Source: Solwaraspora sp. WMMA2056 (GTDB taxonomy: Bacteria; Actinomycetota; Actinomycetes; Mycobacteriales; Micromonosporaceae). Taken from it: a stretch of 64,000 nt of DNA. Shown piece after piece: positions 26,897-34,625 of this stretch. The notes below the pieces were generated by a model, which saw nothing but the letters and a program-made list of their open reading frames with translations, made no database searches and was not told the origin of the DNA. The first letter of the stretch is position 1. Each line of letters begins with the position of its first letter. The DNA lies in NCBI RefSeq assembly GCF_030345095.1, contig NZ_CP128360.1, positions 1,302,001 through 1,366,000 of the forward strand. The letters run 5' to 3'. Made by a program: the position numbers and the translations under genes.

Positions 26897-27081
26897 CGGT
26901 TCGACGCGGGGCGACCCGGACGGAAGGACAGCCGGACGAGCAACGCACCAATGACGATCATGGTGACTGCGGCGGTGACCAGGGCCGCCGGCAGCGGAAG
27001 GCTCAACTGGCCGATACCGCCAATTCCGCCGATGGTGACCGCGGCGCTGGTGCCGGTGCGCGGCAGGGAAGCAGCAGACAT
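26893..27081 (-). CDS. 62-residue LPRTG-motif membrane peptide
   Basis: The ATG at 27081 follows a good AAGGAG ribosome-binding site. The peptide reads MSAASLPRTG at its start, then a Gly/Ile-rich stretch, one membrane helix (about 32-52) and a basic tail (RLSFRPGRP). The order LPxTG-helix-basic tail is that of a sortase sorting signal, but only five residues precede the motif and there is no signal peptide. Its stop overlaps the GT2 synthase start, so it may be an accessory subunit. A complete function cannot be assigned. Confidence 0.7.
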   Translation of the reverse strand: MSAASLPRTGTSAAVTIGGIGGIGQLSLPLPAALVTAAVTMIVIGALLVRLSFRPGRPASNR

Positions 27082-27196
27082 CGATTGTCTCCTTGGAGAT
27101 GAGCGGGTGAGATGGGGGAATCCGGGCAGCATGATCCGTCGCACCCGGCGGCATTCGACGTCGTGGTGCGAAACAATTTCACGCGGATCGTGGAAC

Positions 27197-27221
27197 CCGC
27201 GACAGTTTCTAACTGTCGCGG
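27197..27221. repeat. Perfect 11-bp inverted repeat
   Basis: CCGCGACAGTT (27197-27207) is mirrored exactly by AACTGTCGCGG (27211-27221) around a TCT loop. It lies 116 bp upstream of the LPRTG/GT2 unit and 230 bp beyond the end of the polytopic glycosyltransferase gene, both on the minus strand. It could be a terminator of the latter or an operator of the former; the 3-nt loop and good symmetry suit either. Confidence 0.6.
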
Positions 27222-27453
27222 TGTCGGCTGAATCGAGATAGGCGGATCTGTATCAGCTCCATCGACATCGGGGGCGCTGCCGGACGACCGGGCACCGGCG
27301 GGCGAGCCGGTCCCGGAGTCGCGGCCCAGCGTAGTTGCGGTGTCCCGGTCGCGCCAGAGTTGGTCACGCTCATTTGCAAAATATGGTGGACGTGAATTCC
27401 TCTACGATTTACTGCGCTTGCCTTTCGGAGTCCGACTGCCTTGTCGTGCCGCC
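27222..27453. other. Intergenic region without recognisable gene
   Basis: It holds no ORF with plausible coding character. The part around 27365-27425 is AT-richer than the rest (ATTTGCAAAATATGG), suggesting promoter DNA for the minus-strand unit. I see no RNA motif or mobile element remnant. Confidence 0.45.
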
Positions 27454-28938
27454 TTACCGTGTTTCCCGGTCGGCGTGGTCGGCGTGGTCGGTCTGGTCGG
27501 CAGTCGCCGTGGCACCCTGCGCGTCCCGATGGATCAGACCCTGTGCGGCCAACGCGACCGTCGCCGCCGCCAGCGGCAGGGCCGGAAGCGCGTAGCGCGG
27601 CTCGTACATGCCGATCGCCACGGTGAACACGGCCAGACCCGGCCCGGCGAGCACCAGCAGGACCGTGTCGAGCCGGATCCAGCCGGCTACCCGGCGGCCG
27701 GCGACCAGCGCGGCGATGGTCAACAGCACCGCCAGCGACAGCACCACCGGGATGCCCCGGGTCCAGGTGCCGTACCAGTGCAGGGCGCGGCTGAGCGTGG
27801 TGGCCGGGGGTGCCACCGCCGGCTCGGCGACCTGGGGATGGTAGGCGGCGGAGGCCTGGGCGGGCGGGCAGTGGTCCTCGACGCGGACCTCGGCGGAGCG
27901 GAACCGCGCCGGCGGCACCAGGCGCTGCCGTAGGCAGTCGTTCATCGGTCCGAGGTACAGGCCCGGCACGAAGTGCGCGGCGCTCTCCTTGCCGACGGTC
28001 GCCAGGTAGTCACCGGGCTGCTGACGGATCACCGACCGGGAGAAGCTGGTCAGCACCCGGGTGCCCTCGTCGGTGTAGACCCAGTTGCCGAGCCGGTCGG
28101 GCCGCCGCCAGAAGAACGCGTCGGCGCGGTCCCACCGCTGCCCGAGCTGCTGGTCGGGGCAGGCGATGCGTTCCTCGTCGGTCAGCTCGATCCGGTCGCA
28201 GTCGGCGATCATCGCGGCGCGGCCGTACAGGGCGGTGCCGCTCTGCGCGCCGTACACGCTCTGCCGGTCACCAACCCAGACCATGACCAGGACGTACGGC
28301 ACGGCGAAGGCGACCAGGTAGCCGACCACCGGACGCCAGCCGACCCGCCGGACGACCAGATAGATCGCCAGTAGCAGGGCGACCGGCAGGGCGGTGGGTT
28401 TGGTCACCCAGGCGAGGGCGATCAGGCCGCCGGAGACGATCGCGGCGACCAGGCCCGGCCGGGGCGACCAGAGCAGCGCGCCGACGGCAGTGGCGAACAA
28501 CACCATGAAGAGCAGGTCGGGCAGCAGGTAGTGGCCCATGGTGAGGACAAGGGAGTCGAAGATCACCGGTACGGCGGCCAGCGTGGCCAGCCACCGGGCG
28601 ACCCCCCGGTGCAGCAGCAGGGCGTACAGGCCGACCGCGAGCAGCAGGCTGAGCAGGTGCTGGACACCGGCGACGGCGGCCAGGGTGCGGGTCGGCTCCA
28701 ACGCGGCCAGCAGCAGGACGTAGCCGAGCGGCCGGTTCGGGTGCGGCTCCAGCGGCTGGTCGAGCATCAACAGGTAGGCGCCGCTGTCGCCATGGAACCA
28801 GAAGGCCGGCTGGTACGCCATCAGGTAGGCGACCCGCAGCGCGACGCCGGCGGCCAGCAGGATCACGATGGGCAGGTGCCGACGGAGCAGGGTCATCCGG
28901 TGGCTCTGCCTCTCCTGCACCCGGGCAGTACGCTTCAT
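27454..28938 (-). CDS. Polytopic GT-C-like glycosyltransferase/membrane protein
   Basis: 494 residues with about ten hydrophobic segments. An acidic first loop WFHGDSGAYLLML after helix 1 resembles the aspartate-bearing loop of GT-C (PMT/ArnT/GT39) enzymes. A ~110-residue extracytoplasmic region (about 230-370) contains cysteine pairs. Helices resume before a polar His/Asp-rich tail. It may transfer a sugar from a polyprenyl carrier; the acceptor is unknown. An internal ATG at 28896 is another possible start. As drawn, its ATG is only 2 bp from the divergent mqnC start. Confidence 0.75.
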   Translation of the reverse strand: MKRTARVQERQSHRMTLLRRHLPIVILLAAGVALRVAYLMAYQPAFWFHGDSGAYLLMLDQPLEPHPNRPLGYVLLLAALEPTRTLAAVAGVQHLLSLLLAVGLYALLLHRGVARWLATLAAVPVIFDSLVLTMGHYLLPDLLFMVLFATAVGALLWSPRPGLVAAIVSGGLIALAWVTKPTALPVALLLAIYLVVRRVGWRPVVGYLVAFAVPYVLVMVWVGDRQSVYGAQSGTALYGRAAMIADCDRIELTDEERIACPDQQLGQRWDRADAFFWRRPDRLGNWVYTDEGTRVLTSFSRSVIRQQPGDYLATVGKESAAHFVPGLYLGPMNDCLRQRLVPPARFRSAEVRVEDHCPPAQASAAYHPQVAEPAVAPPATTLSRALHWYGTWTRGIPVVLSLAVLLTIAALVAGRRVAGWIRLDTVLLVLAGPGLAVFTVAIGMYEPRYALPALPLAAATVALAAQGLIHRDAQGATATADQTDHADHADRETR

Positions 28939-28940
28939 GC

Positions 28941-30131
28941 GTGACTACCAGCCGGGAGATCGACAGCATCCTGCAGCGTGGCGCCGACGGTGGCCGGATC
29001 ACTCCGGAGGAGGCGCTGCTGATCTACACCGATGCGCCCTTCCACGCCCTCGGTGAGGCCGCCGACGCGGTACGCCGCCGCCGGTACCCGGACAACGTCG
29101 TGACCTATCTGATCGATCGCAACATCAATTACACCAACGTCTGCGTCACGGCGTGCCGGTTCTGCGCATTCTTCCGCGCTCCCAAGCATGCCGAAGGCTG
29201 GGCCCACCCGACCGAGGAGATCCTGCGTCGCTGTGGTGAAGCGGTCGAGCTCGGCGCGACCCAGGTGATGCTGCAGGGCGGGCATCACCCTGACTTCGGT
29301 GTCGAGTACTACGAGGAACTGTTCGGCGCGGTGAAGTCCGCGTTCCCCCAGTTGGTGATCCACTCGATCGGCCCGAGCGAGATTCTGCACATGGCCAGAG
29401 TATCCGGTGTCACCCTGGACGAGGCGATTGCCCGGATCAAGGCGGCGGGTCTGGATTCGATCGCCGGGGCCGGCGCCGAAATGCTGCCGGACCGGCCGCG
29501 TCGGGCTATCGCGCCGCTCAAGGAGTCCGGTGCGCGCTGGCTCGAGGTGATGGAGTTGGCGCACCGGCACGGCATCGAGTCGACCGCGACGATGATGATG
29601 GGCACCGGGGAGACCAACGCCGAGCGGATCGAGCACCTGCGGATGATCCGGGACGTGCAGGACTCCACCGGTGGCTTCCGGGCGTTCATCCCGTGGACGT
29701 ACCAGCCGGAGAACAACCACCTGAAGGGCCGTACCCAGGCGACGACCCTGGAATACCTGCGCATGATCGCGGTGTCGCGGCTCTTCTTCGACCAGGTCGC
29801 GCACCTGCAGGCTTCCTGGTTGACCACCGGCAAGGACGTCGGGCAGCTGGCCCTGCACATGGGCGTCGACGACCTGGGTTCGATCATGCTGGAGGAGAAC
29901 GTGATCTCCTCCGCCGGTGCCCGGCACCGGTCGAACCTGCACGAGCTGATCTGGATGATCCGGTCGGCCGGCCGGATCCCGGCGCAGCGCGACACCGAGT
30001 ACCGCCACCTCGCTGTGCACCACACCCCGGCGGACGACCCGACCGACGACCGGGTGGTGTCGCACTTCTCGTCGATCGCTCTGCCCGGTGGTGGCGCCCG
30101 CCGGGATCTTCCGCTGGTCGACGCCCACTGA
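28941..30131 (+). CDS. mqnC: Cyclic dehypoxanthinyl futalosine synthase (MqnC)
   Basis: 396 residues of the radical-SAM family. The cluster motif is CVTACRFCAFFR; QVMLQGGHHPDFG, MMGTGETNAERIEHL and FIPWTYQPENNHLKG are diagnostic of MqnC. It cyclises dehypoxanthine futalosine in menaquinone synthesis. GTG start. A TACGCT -10-like hexamer (28929-28934) ends 6 nt before it with no Shine-Dalgarno, suggesting a leaderless transcript. It works in the same pathway as mqnA (17.8 kb) and menG (31.9 kb). Confidence 0.96.
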   Translation: MTTSREIDSILQRGADGGRITPEEALLIYTDAPFHALGEAADAVRRRRYPDNVVTYLIDRNINYTNVCVTACRFCAFFRAPKHAEGWAHPTEEILRRCGEAVELGATQVMLQGGHHPDFGVEYYEELFGAVKSAFPQLVIHSIGPSEILHMARVSGVTLDEAIARIKAAGLDSIAGAGAEMLPDRPRRAIAPLKESGARWLEVMELAHRHGIESTATMMMGTGETNAERIEHLRMIRDVQDSTGGFRAFIPWTYQPENNHLKGRTQATTLEYLRMIAVSRLFFDQVAHLQASWLTTGKDVGQLALHMGVDDLGSIMLEENVISSAGARHRSNLHELIWMIRSAGRIPAQRDTEYRHLAVHHTPADDPTDDRVVSHFSSIALPGGGARRDLPLVDAH

Positions 30132-30374
30132 CGGGCACCGCCCACCGCCGGGGCATCGGCCCGCTGAGCGGCCCGCTCTCCCCTGATCGGGGGAGCCTGG
30201 TGACCGACCGGACGAGTCGACTTCATCGGTACGGCGATCACGCTCGGCCGGTTGTGGTGCGTACCGCTGTCGATGCGGCGGAGGGTGCGCGCACCTTAGG
30301 TCAGAGGGCCATAACGTGTTGATCACGAGGCGCGCGAAGCTGCGGGCCGGCCGCTAACGTCGCCGTCAACAACG
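30132..30374 (+). other. Intergenic region downstream of mqnC
   Basis: No supportable gene. It leads into the candidate structured RNA at 30375. A TAACGT (30355-30360), which fits the actinobacterial TANNNT -10 pattern, lies 14 bp before the first stem. No matching -35 is obvious. Confidence 0.4.
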
Positions 30375-30448
30375 TTCCGGCAGCCACCCACGCCGCGCCG
30401 ACACCCCCTGTCGGTGCTGGTCACGTCCCCCAGGGCGGGTTGCCGGAA
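30375..30448 (+). ncRNA. Candidate structured RNA with C-rich hairpin loop
   Basis: An outer helix of 11 bp pairs 30375-30385 (TTCCGGCAGCC) with 30438-30448 (GGTTGCCGGAA), one pair being G-U. Inside it, 30396-30403 pairs with 30409-30416 (8 bp) to present a loop of five cytosines, and a second CCCCC run lies at 30427-30431. The element is followed within about 45 bp by a strong terminator hairpin. C-rich loops recall actinobacterial 6C-type RNAs, but I cannot confirm membership. It could also be a leader of the LPVTG gene, though the terminator argues for a free transcript. The orientation is assumed. Confidence 0.4.
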
Positions 30449-30490
30449 GGGTACTCCAGCGGCCCGCGGGGGCCGTCTACATAACGCACG

Positions 30491-30531
30491 GCGCGTCGGG
30501 CGGGATGGTTCAACCATCCCGCCCGACGTGT
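30491..30531 (+). terminator. Strong palindromic terminator
   Basis: CGTCGGGCGGGATGG (30494-30508) pairs perfectly with 30514-30528 around a TTCAA loop; three further pairs extend it with two G-U wobbles. Being nearly symmetric it may act in both directions. It ends whatever is transcribed from 30375 and insulates the LPVTG gene, whose promoter lies 40 bp on. Confidence 0.75.
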
Positions 30532-30583
30532 GTCCGGGTGTCGGGCGTGCATTCAGTGCATTCGATGGCTACGCTACGTCGCC

Positions 30584-31837
30584 ATGGGCTGGAAGTGGAA
30601 ACTGCCAGCGGTCCGGCGTACGGCAACCGTCGCGTTCGTGGCCGCCTGGATGTGCGTCGCCGTCGGTCCGGTCGCCGGCCCGGCCGCTGCCGCCCCTGCC
30701 CCGGCCGACCCGACTCCCTCGGCAACCGTCGCCACGCCGGTCGCCGCGCCGGCCTCCCCGGACGCTGACCTGGCGGTACGGATCACCGGTGCCACGATCA
30801 ACGCGCCCGGCTACAAGTCGACGGTGATCACGGTGACCAACCACGGGCCCGGTACGGCCAGCGGAATCATCCTGGATCTGAGCGAGTCGAGGGTGGACAG
30901 CGAAGCGGTCGACGCCGGCACCATCTACTTCTGTGACACCCTGCCCGGGACGATGCCGCCCTACGATCCGCCGTCGCCGGACCCGGACTTCCCCAACCGG
31001 GGCTACGACATCCCGGTGGCCGGCGAGTGCGCGTTGGACGACCTGCCGGCCGGGCGCTCGATCCGGCTCGAGACCCGGATCCGGCCGTGGATCGGTGCCG
31101 GCATGCGGATCGGTGTGCTCCGGGCGACGGTGCGCCACGACGGTCGCGACCCCGACCCGGCCAACGACAGCACGCAGGCGCCGGTGAGCATCGCCGGGCA
31201 GCCGGTCACCGACGTGTACGTACGGGCATGGGACGTGCCGTACCTGCCCGACGACCCGGCGGCGACGGTGGCGCCGGGCGACACCACCGCGCTGCGGTAC
31301 GAGGTGGGCAACGTCGGCACGGTGCCGGTGACCGGAATCACGCTCACTGTGCGCCTGCCCGAGCACGTGACCTTCGCCGAGACCCTGCCGGGCTGCCGGT
31401 ATGCGGCCGACCGGGCCGAGGCCACCTGCGCGTACCCCGAGCTCGTCCTGGCCACGAGGTCGGCGCAGACCGGTTCGGCGGTGGTCTTCACCCACCCGGT
31501 CCAGGTCGGGGCGGGTGCCCCGGCCCCGGCGGTGCTTGCCGGCGGCGTCGTCACGGCGGCGATCGACGAGGTGGCCGACCCGGTGGCGCTGGCGGCGGCC
31601 GACCCGGTCGCCACGCTGGCGACCCTGCCGGCCGGCGCGGTGGCCGCGACCGCCGTGGACGTCGATCCCAGCGACAACCAGGACACGTTCACGGTGCTGA
31701 CCGCGCCGCCCGGCGGCGACGGTCTGCCGGTCACCGGACCGTCGGTCGCCACCCTGGTCGGGCTCGGCCTGGTCGCGGTGCTGCTGGGGATGCTGGTGAG
31801 AGTGGTCGGGACCCGCTCCGCCGGTCGCCGCCGGTAG
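30584..31837 (+). CDS. LPVTG-anchored cell-surface protein with DUF11/CARDB-like repeats
   Basis: 417 residues: a signal peptide (basic start, hydrophobic about 14-28, cleavage near AAA-AP) and a Pro/Ala/Thr linker. Two immunoglobulin-like beta domains follow, with motifs typical of DUF11/CARDB (VITVTNHGPGTASG; DTTALRYEVGNVGTVPVTGITLTV). At the C-terminus LPVTG precedes a membrane helix and an RRR end, a sortase sorting signal. It is presumably attached to the wall as a spacer or adhesin. TACGCT at 30570-30575 lies 8 nt before the ATG, fitting a leaderless start. Confidence 0.85.
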   Translation: MGWKWKLPAVRRTATVAFVAAWMCVAVGPVAGPAAAAPAPADPTPSATVATPVAAPASPDADLAVRITGATINAPGYKSTVITVTNHGPGTASGIILDLSESRVDSEAVDAGTIYFCDTLPGTMPPYDPPSPDPDFPNRGYDIPVAGECALDDLPAGRSIRLETRIRPWIGAGMRIGVLRATVRHDGRDPDPANDSTQAPVSIAGQPVTDVYVRAWDVPYLPDDPAATVAPGDTTALRYEVGNVGTVPVTGITLTVRLPEHVTFAETLPGCRYAADRAEATCAYPELVLATRSAQTGSAVVFTHPVQVGAGAPAPAVLAGGVVTAAIDEVADPVALAAADPVATLATLPAGAVAATAVDVDPSDNQDTFTVLTAPPGGDGLPVTGPSVATLVGLGLVAVLLGMLVRVVGTRSAGRRR

Positions 31838-31855
31838 CTGGCAGAGTGCGAAGGT

Positions 31856-32566
31856 GTGAACCAGAATCCGCCTGCCGTCCGCGCCAGCCTGGACAAACAA
31901 CCGGCCGAGGTCGCCGCGATGTTCGACGGCGTGGCCGGCCGTTACGACCTGACCAACACGGTGATCTCGTTCGGCCAGGACCGCCGGTGGCGTCGGGCCA
32001 CCCGGGCGGCGGCAGAACTGCGCCCCGGGGACAAGGTCCTCGACGTCGGGGCGGGGACCGGGGTGTCGACCGCCGAGCTGGGCCGCGACGGAGTGTGGGC
32101 GGTCGGCTCGGACATCTCGCTCGGGATGCTGCGGGCCGGTCGCCGGGCCCGTCCGCAGGTGCCGCTGCTCGCCGGTGACGCCCTCGCCCTGCCGTTCCCG
32201 GACGCGACCTTCGACGCGGTGACGATCTCCTTCGCGCTGCGCAACGTGGTCGACACCGATGCCGCGTTGGCCGAGTTCGCCCGGGTGACCCGACCCGGTG
32301 GGCGGCTGGTGGTCTGCGAGTTCTCCCAGCCGACCAACCCGGCCTTCCGGACCGTCTACCTTTCCTACCTGATGCGGTCGTTGCCGACCGTGGCACGCGC
32401 GGTGGCGAGCAACCCGCAGGCGTACGTCTATCTGGCCGAGTCCATCCGGCAGTGGCCGGACCAGGCGGCGCTGGCCGGGCGGATCGGCGCGGCGGGTTGG
32501 CGGACGGTGCAGTGGCGCAACCTGACCGGCGGCATCGTGGCGCTGCACCGGGCTACCCGGGCGTAG
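31856..32566 (+). CDS. menG: Demethylmenaquinone methyltransferase
   Basis: 236 residues of the UbiE/MenG family. [25 protein letters not shown] is the family's opening signature, [14 protein letters not shown] is motif I, and [14 protein letters not shown] and [17 protein letters not shown] are further hallmarks. It uses SAM to methylate demethylmenaquinone, the last nucleus step. GTG start. It lies between the LPVTG gene and the FAD reductase, all on one strand. The stop codon falls inside a threefold 29-bp repeat. Confidence 0.94.
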   Translation: MNQNPPAVRASLDKQPAEVAAMFDGVAGRYDLTNTVISFGQDRRWRRATRAAAELRPGDKVLDVGAGTGVSTAELGRDGVWAVGSDISLGMLRAGRRARPQVPLLAGDALALPFPDATFDAVTISFALRNVVDTDAALAEFARVTRPGGRLVVCEFSQPTNPAFRTVYLSYLMRSLPTVARAVASNPQAYVYLAESIRQWPDQAALAGRIGAAGWRTVQWRNLTGGIVALHRATRA

Positions 32567-32632
32567 CCGGTCCGGACCCGCTCGCGCGGGCGTAGCCGGT
32601 CCGGTCCGGGCGCTGCGGGCGTAGCCGGTCCG
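32558..32632 (+). repeat. Three-copy 29-bp-period repeat over the menG stop codon
   Basis: The 17-mer CGGGCGTAGCCGGTCCG begins at 32558, 32587 and 32616, exactly 29 bp apart; the 12-bp spacers are only partly alike. The first copy contains the menG stop codon TAG, so the later copies look like slippage or tandem duplications of the gene's 3' end. No function is evident. Confidence 0.85.
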
Positions 32633-32732
32633 ACCCGTTTCCGGCGGTGGTGTCGCGGTCCGGTTACTCCTCGGTGTCCGTCGATGGGAGGTTCCGTGTC
32701 GTCGGTCACCCGACGGGGTCGCTACCTCGCAG

Positions 32733-32779
32733 GGTTAGGGTCGCCTAACCGATCGCCGCCCTGTTAACGGTTCTAGACT
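32733..32779 (+). promoter_or_regulatory. Candidate promoter with upstream palindrome for menJ-like gene
   Basis: GGTTAGG (32733-32739) and CCTAACC (32744-32750) form a perfect inverted repeat with a 4-nt centre. TAGACT (32774-32779) matches the actinobacterial -10 TANNNT; a good -35 is not visible. The palindrome covers the expected -35 region and could be an activator or repressor site. Confidence 0.4.
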
Positions 32780-32794
32780 CACCCCCGAGACGGC

Positions 32795-32812
32795 TTGTGA
32801 AGCATTTCACGA
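32795..32812 (+). promoter_or_regulatory. Near-consensus Rex (redox repressor) operator
   Basis: The 18-mer TTGTGAA-GCAT-TTCACGA differs at a single position from the Rex consensus TTGTGAA-N4-TTCACAA. It sits about 10-30 bp downstream of the probable -10 (32774-32779) and just before the ribosome-binding site of the menJ-like gene, where bound Rex would block transcription. In Streptomyces, Rex senses NADH/NAD+ and represses respiratory genes including nuo. The site match is seen; Rex itself is not encoded here. Confidence 0.65.
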
Positions 32813-32840
32813 GCGGCCCGGAGGTGAATGGGAGGTGGCT

Positions 32841-34109
32841 GTGAGCGACACCGAAGCCGACGTCATCGTCGTCGGCGCGGGTCCAGGAGGGTCTGCGACC
32901 GCCTACCACCTCGCCCGGCACGGCGTACGGGTGCTGCTGCTGGAGAAGACCAGCTTCCCCCGGGAGAAGGTCTGCGGTGACGGGCTCACCCCGCGTGCCG
33001 TCAAGCAGTTGATCAAGCTCGGGGTGGACACCTCGCCGGAGGCCGGCTGGCTGCACAACCGCGGCCTACGGGTGATCGGCGGCGGGATCCGGCTCGAGCT
33101 GGACTGGCCCGACCTGGCCAGCTTCCCCAACTACGGCCTGGTGCGCACCCGGCTCGACTTCGACGACCTGTTGGCCAAACGGGCGGTCGAGGCCGGCGCG
33201 CTGCTGCACACCGGCACCAACGTGGTCGCCCCGGTGCTCGACGACACCGGCCGGGCGGTCGGGGTCACCGCCGAGGTCGGCCCGGACAAGCAGCCGACGA
33301 CCTTCCGGGCCCCGCTGATCGTCGCCGCCGACGGCGTCTCCGGCCGGTTCCCGCTGGCCATGGGGCTCGCCAAGCGGGAGGACCGGCCGCTGGGCGTCGC
33401 GGTCCGCCGCTACTACCGCTCCCCCCGCCACTCCGACGACTACCTGGAGTCCTGGCTGGAGCTGCGCAGCCGTGAGGGCGGCGACACACTGCTGCCCGGC
33501 TACGGCTGGATCTTCGGCATGGGCGACGGCCGGGTCAACGTCGGTCTCGGTGTGCTCAACTCGTCGTCGGCCTTCGGTAAGACCAACTACCGGCGGATGC
33601 TGACCGACTGGCTGGGCAGCACCCCGGCGGACTGGGGCCTGGCCGACGAGGCCAACGCCGACGGTCCGATTCTCGGCGCGGCGCTGCCGATGGGCTTCAA
33701 CCGGGTGCCGCACTACACCCGGGGAGTCCTGCTGGTCGGCGACTCCGGCGGTATGGTCAACCCGTTCAACGGCGAGGGCATCGCGTACGCGATGGAGTCC
33801 GGTGAGCTGGCCGCCGAGGTCGCGGTGCAGGCACTGGCCCGGTCCGCCGGGGCCGACCGGGAGCGGGCGCTGGCGCAGTACCCGGCCGAGTTGAAGATCC
33901 GGTACGGCGGCTACTACCGGCTCGGCAACATCTTCGTGAAGCTGATCGGCAATCCACAGATCATGCGGATCGCCACCAAACACGGCATGCCGCATCCGAC
34001 ACTGATGCGGTTCGTCCTGAAACTGCTGGCGAACCTCACCGATCCACGGGGTGGGGACGCCATGGACCGGATGATCAACGCGATGACCAAGGTGGCTCCC
34101 GCCGTGTGA
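32841..34109 (+). CDS. Geranylgeranyl reductase-family FAD oxidoreductase (MenJ-like)
   Basis: About 422 residues. The dinucleotide-binding GAGPGGSATAYHLARHG follows a short strand, and KTSFPREKVCGDGLTPRAV and VGDSGGMVNPFNGEGIAYAMESG are the family's FAD-contact motifs. In mycobacteria the relative MenJ saturates a menaquinone tail double bond. Placement beside menG and nuo supports that role here, though archaeal-type lipid reductases share the fold. GTG 32841 is preferred because GGAGG lies 5 nt upstream; GTG 32835 is possible. The Rex-like site is in its leader and nuoA starts 140 bp after its stop. Confidence 0.88.
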   Translation: MSDTEADVIVVGAGPGGSATAYHLARHGVRVLLLEKTSFPREKVCGDGLTPRAVKQLIKLGVDTSPEAGWLHNRGLRVIGGGIRLELDWPDLASFPNYGLVRTRLDFDDLLAKRAVEAGALLHTGTNVVAPVLDDTGRAVGVTAEVGPDKQPTTFRAPLIVAADGVSGRFPLAMGLAKREDRPLGVAVRRYYRSPRHSDDYLESWLELRSREGGDTLLPGYGWIFGMGDGRVNVGLGVLNSSSAFGKTNYRRMLTDWLGSTPADWGLADEANADGPILGAALPMGFNRVPHYTRGVLLVGDSGGMVNPFNGEGIAYAMESGELAAEVAVQALARSAGADRERALAQYPAELKIRYGGYYRLGNIFVKLIGNPQIMRIATKHGMPHPTLMRFVLKLLANLTDPRGGDAMDRMINAMTKVAPAV

Positions 34110-34249
34110 CGCCACCACGAGCACGACCGGGCCGGCACCGGCCCACCGCAGCAACCACCGGGGCGGGCAAGGGTGCCCGACCCGGGCAGTCAACACGCTG
34201 GATCGCTGGAAACTGACCGCGGGCAGGGAAGGACGAGCAGGAGAAGACC

Positions 34250-34615
34250 ATGTCGCTCTCGCCTTACATACCCATCGTCGGGGTGTTCGCCCTCGCCTCG
34301 GCCTTCGCGCTGTTCTCGGTGGCCGCCGCCCGGCTGGCCGGACCGCTGCGCTACAACCGGGCGAAGCTCGAAGCGTACGAGTGCGGCATCGAGCCGAGCC
34401 CGGAGCCGGTCGGCGGCGGTCGGATCCCGATCAAGTTCTATCTGACCGCGATGATGTTCATCATCTTCGACATCGAGATCATCTTCTTGATCCCGTGGGC
34501 GGTCTCGCTCGACCCGCTCGGCGCGTTCGGGTACGTCGCGGTCTCGCTGTTCATCGTCGCCGTCTCGGTCGCCTACGTGTACGAGTGGCGGCGCGGCGGG
34601 CTCGACTGGGACTGA
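34250..34615 (+). CDS. nuoA: NADH-quinone oxidoreductase subunit A
   Basis: 121 residues, three membrane helices. YECGIEP (with the loop cysteine) and the acidic helix [16 protein letters not shown] are conserved in NuoA, which lies at the hinge between the peripheral and membrane arms. A GGAG site precedes the ATG. It is the first gene of the contiguous nuoA-N run; no clear promoter was seen in the 140 bp before it, so it may be read from the Rex-site promoter. Confidence 0.96.
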   Translation: MSLSPYIPIVGVFALASAFALFSVAAARLAGPLRYNRAKLEAYECGIEPSPEPVGGGRIPIKFYLTAMMFIIFDIEIIFLIPWAVSLDPLGAFGYVAVSLFIVAVSVAYVYEWRRGGLDWD

Positions 34616-34625
34616 CGGAGGAACC

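Noticed and set aside
30375-30448. Assignment as 6C RNA
   Set aside because: The C-run loops are suggestive, but runs are five cytosines and the outer helix is not a recalled feature; a covariance model search would decide.
32733-32750. GGTTAGG/CCTAACC as an IdeR/DtxR iron box
   Set aside because: Half-site sequence is similar, but the spacing of the arms differs from the IdeR consensus, so I did not assign it.
34110-34249. A separate nuoA promoter
   Set aside because: No convincing -35/-10 pair or Rex-like site was seen here, so the operon's start may lie upstream of the menJ-like gene. Transcript mapping would decide.
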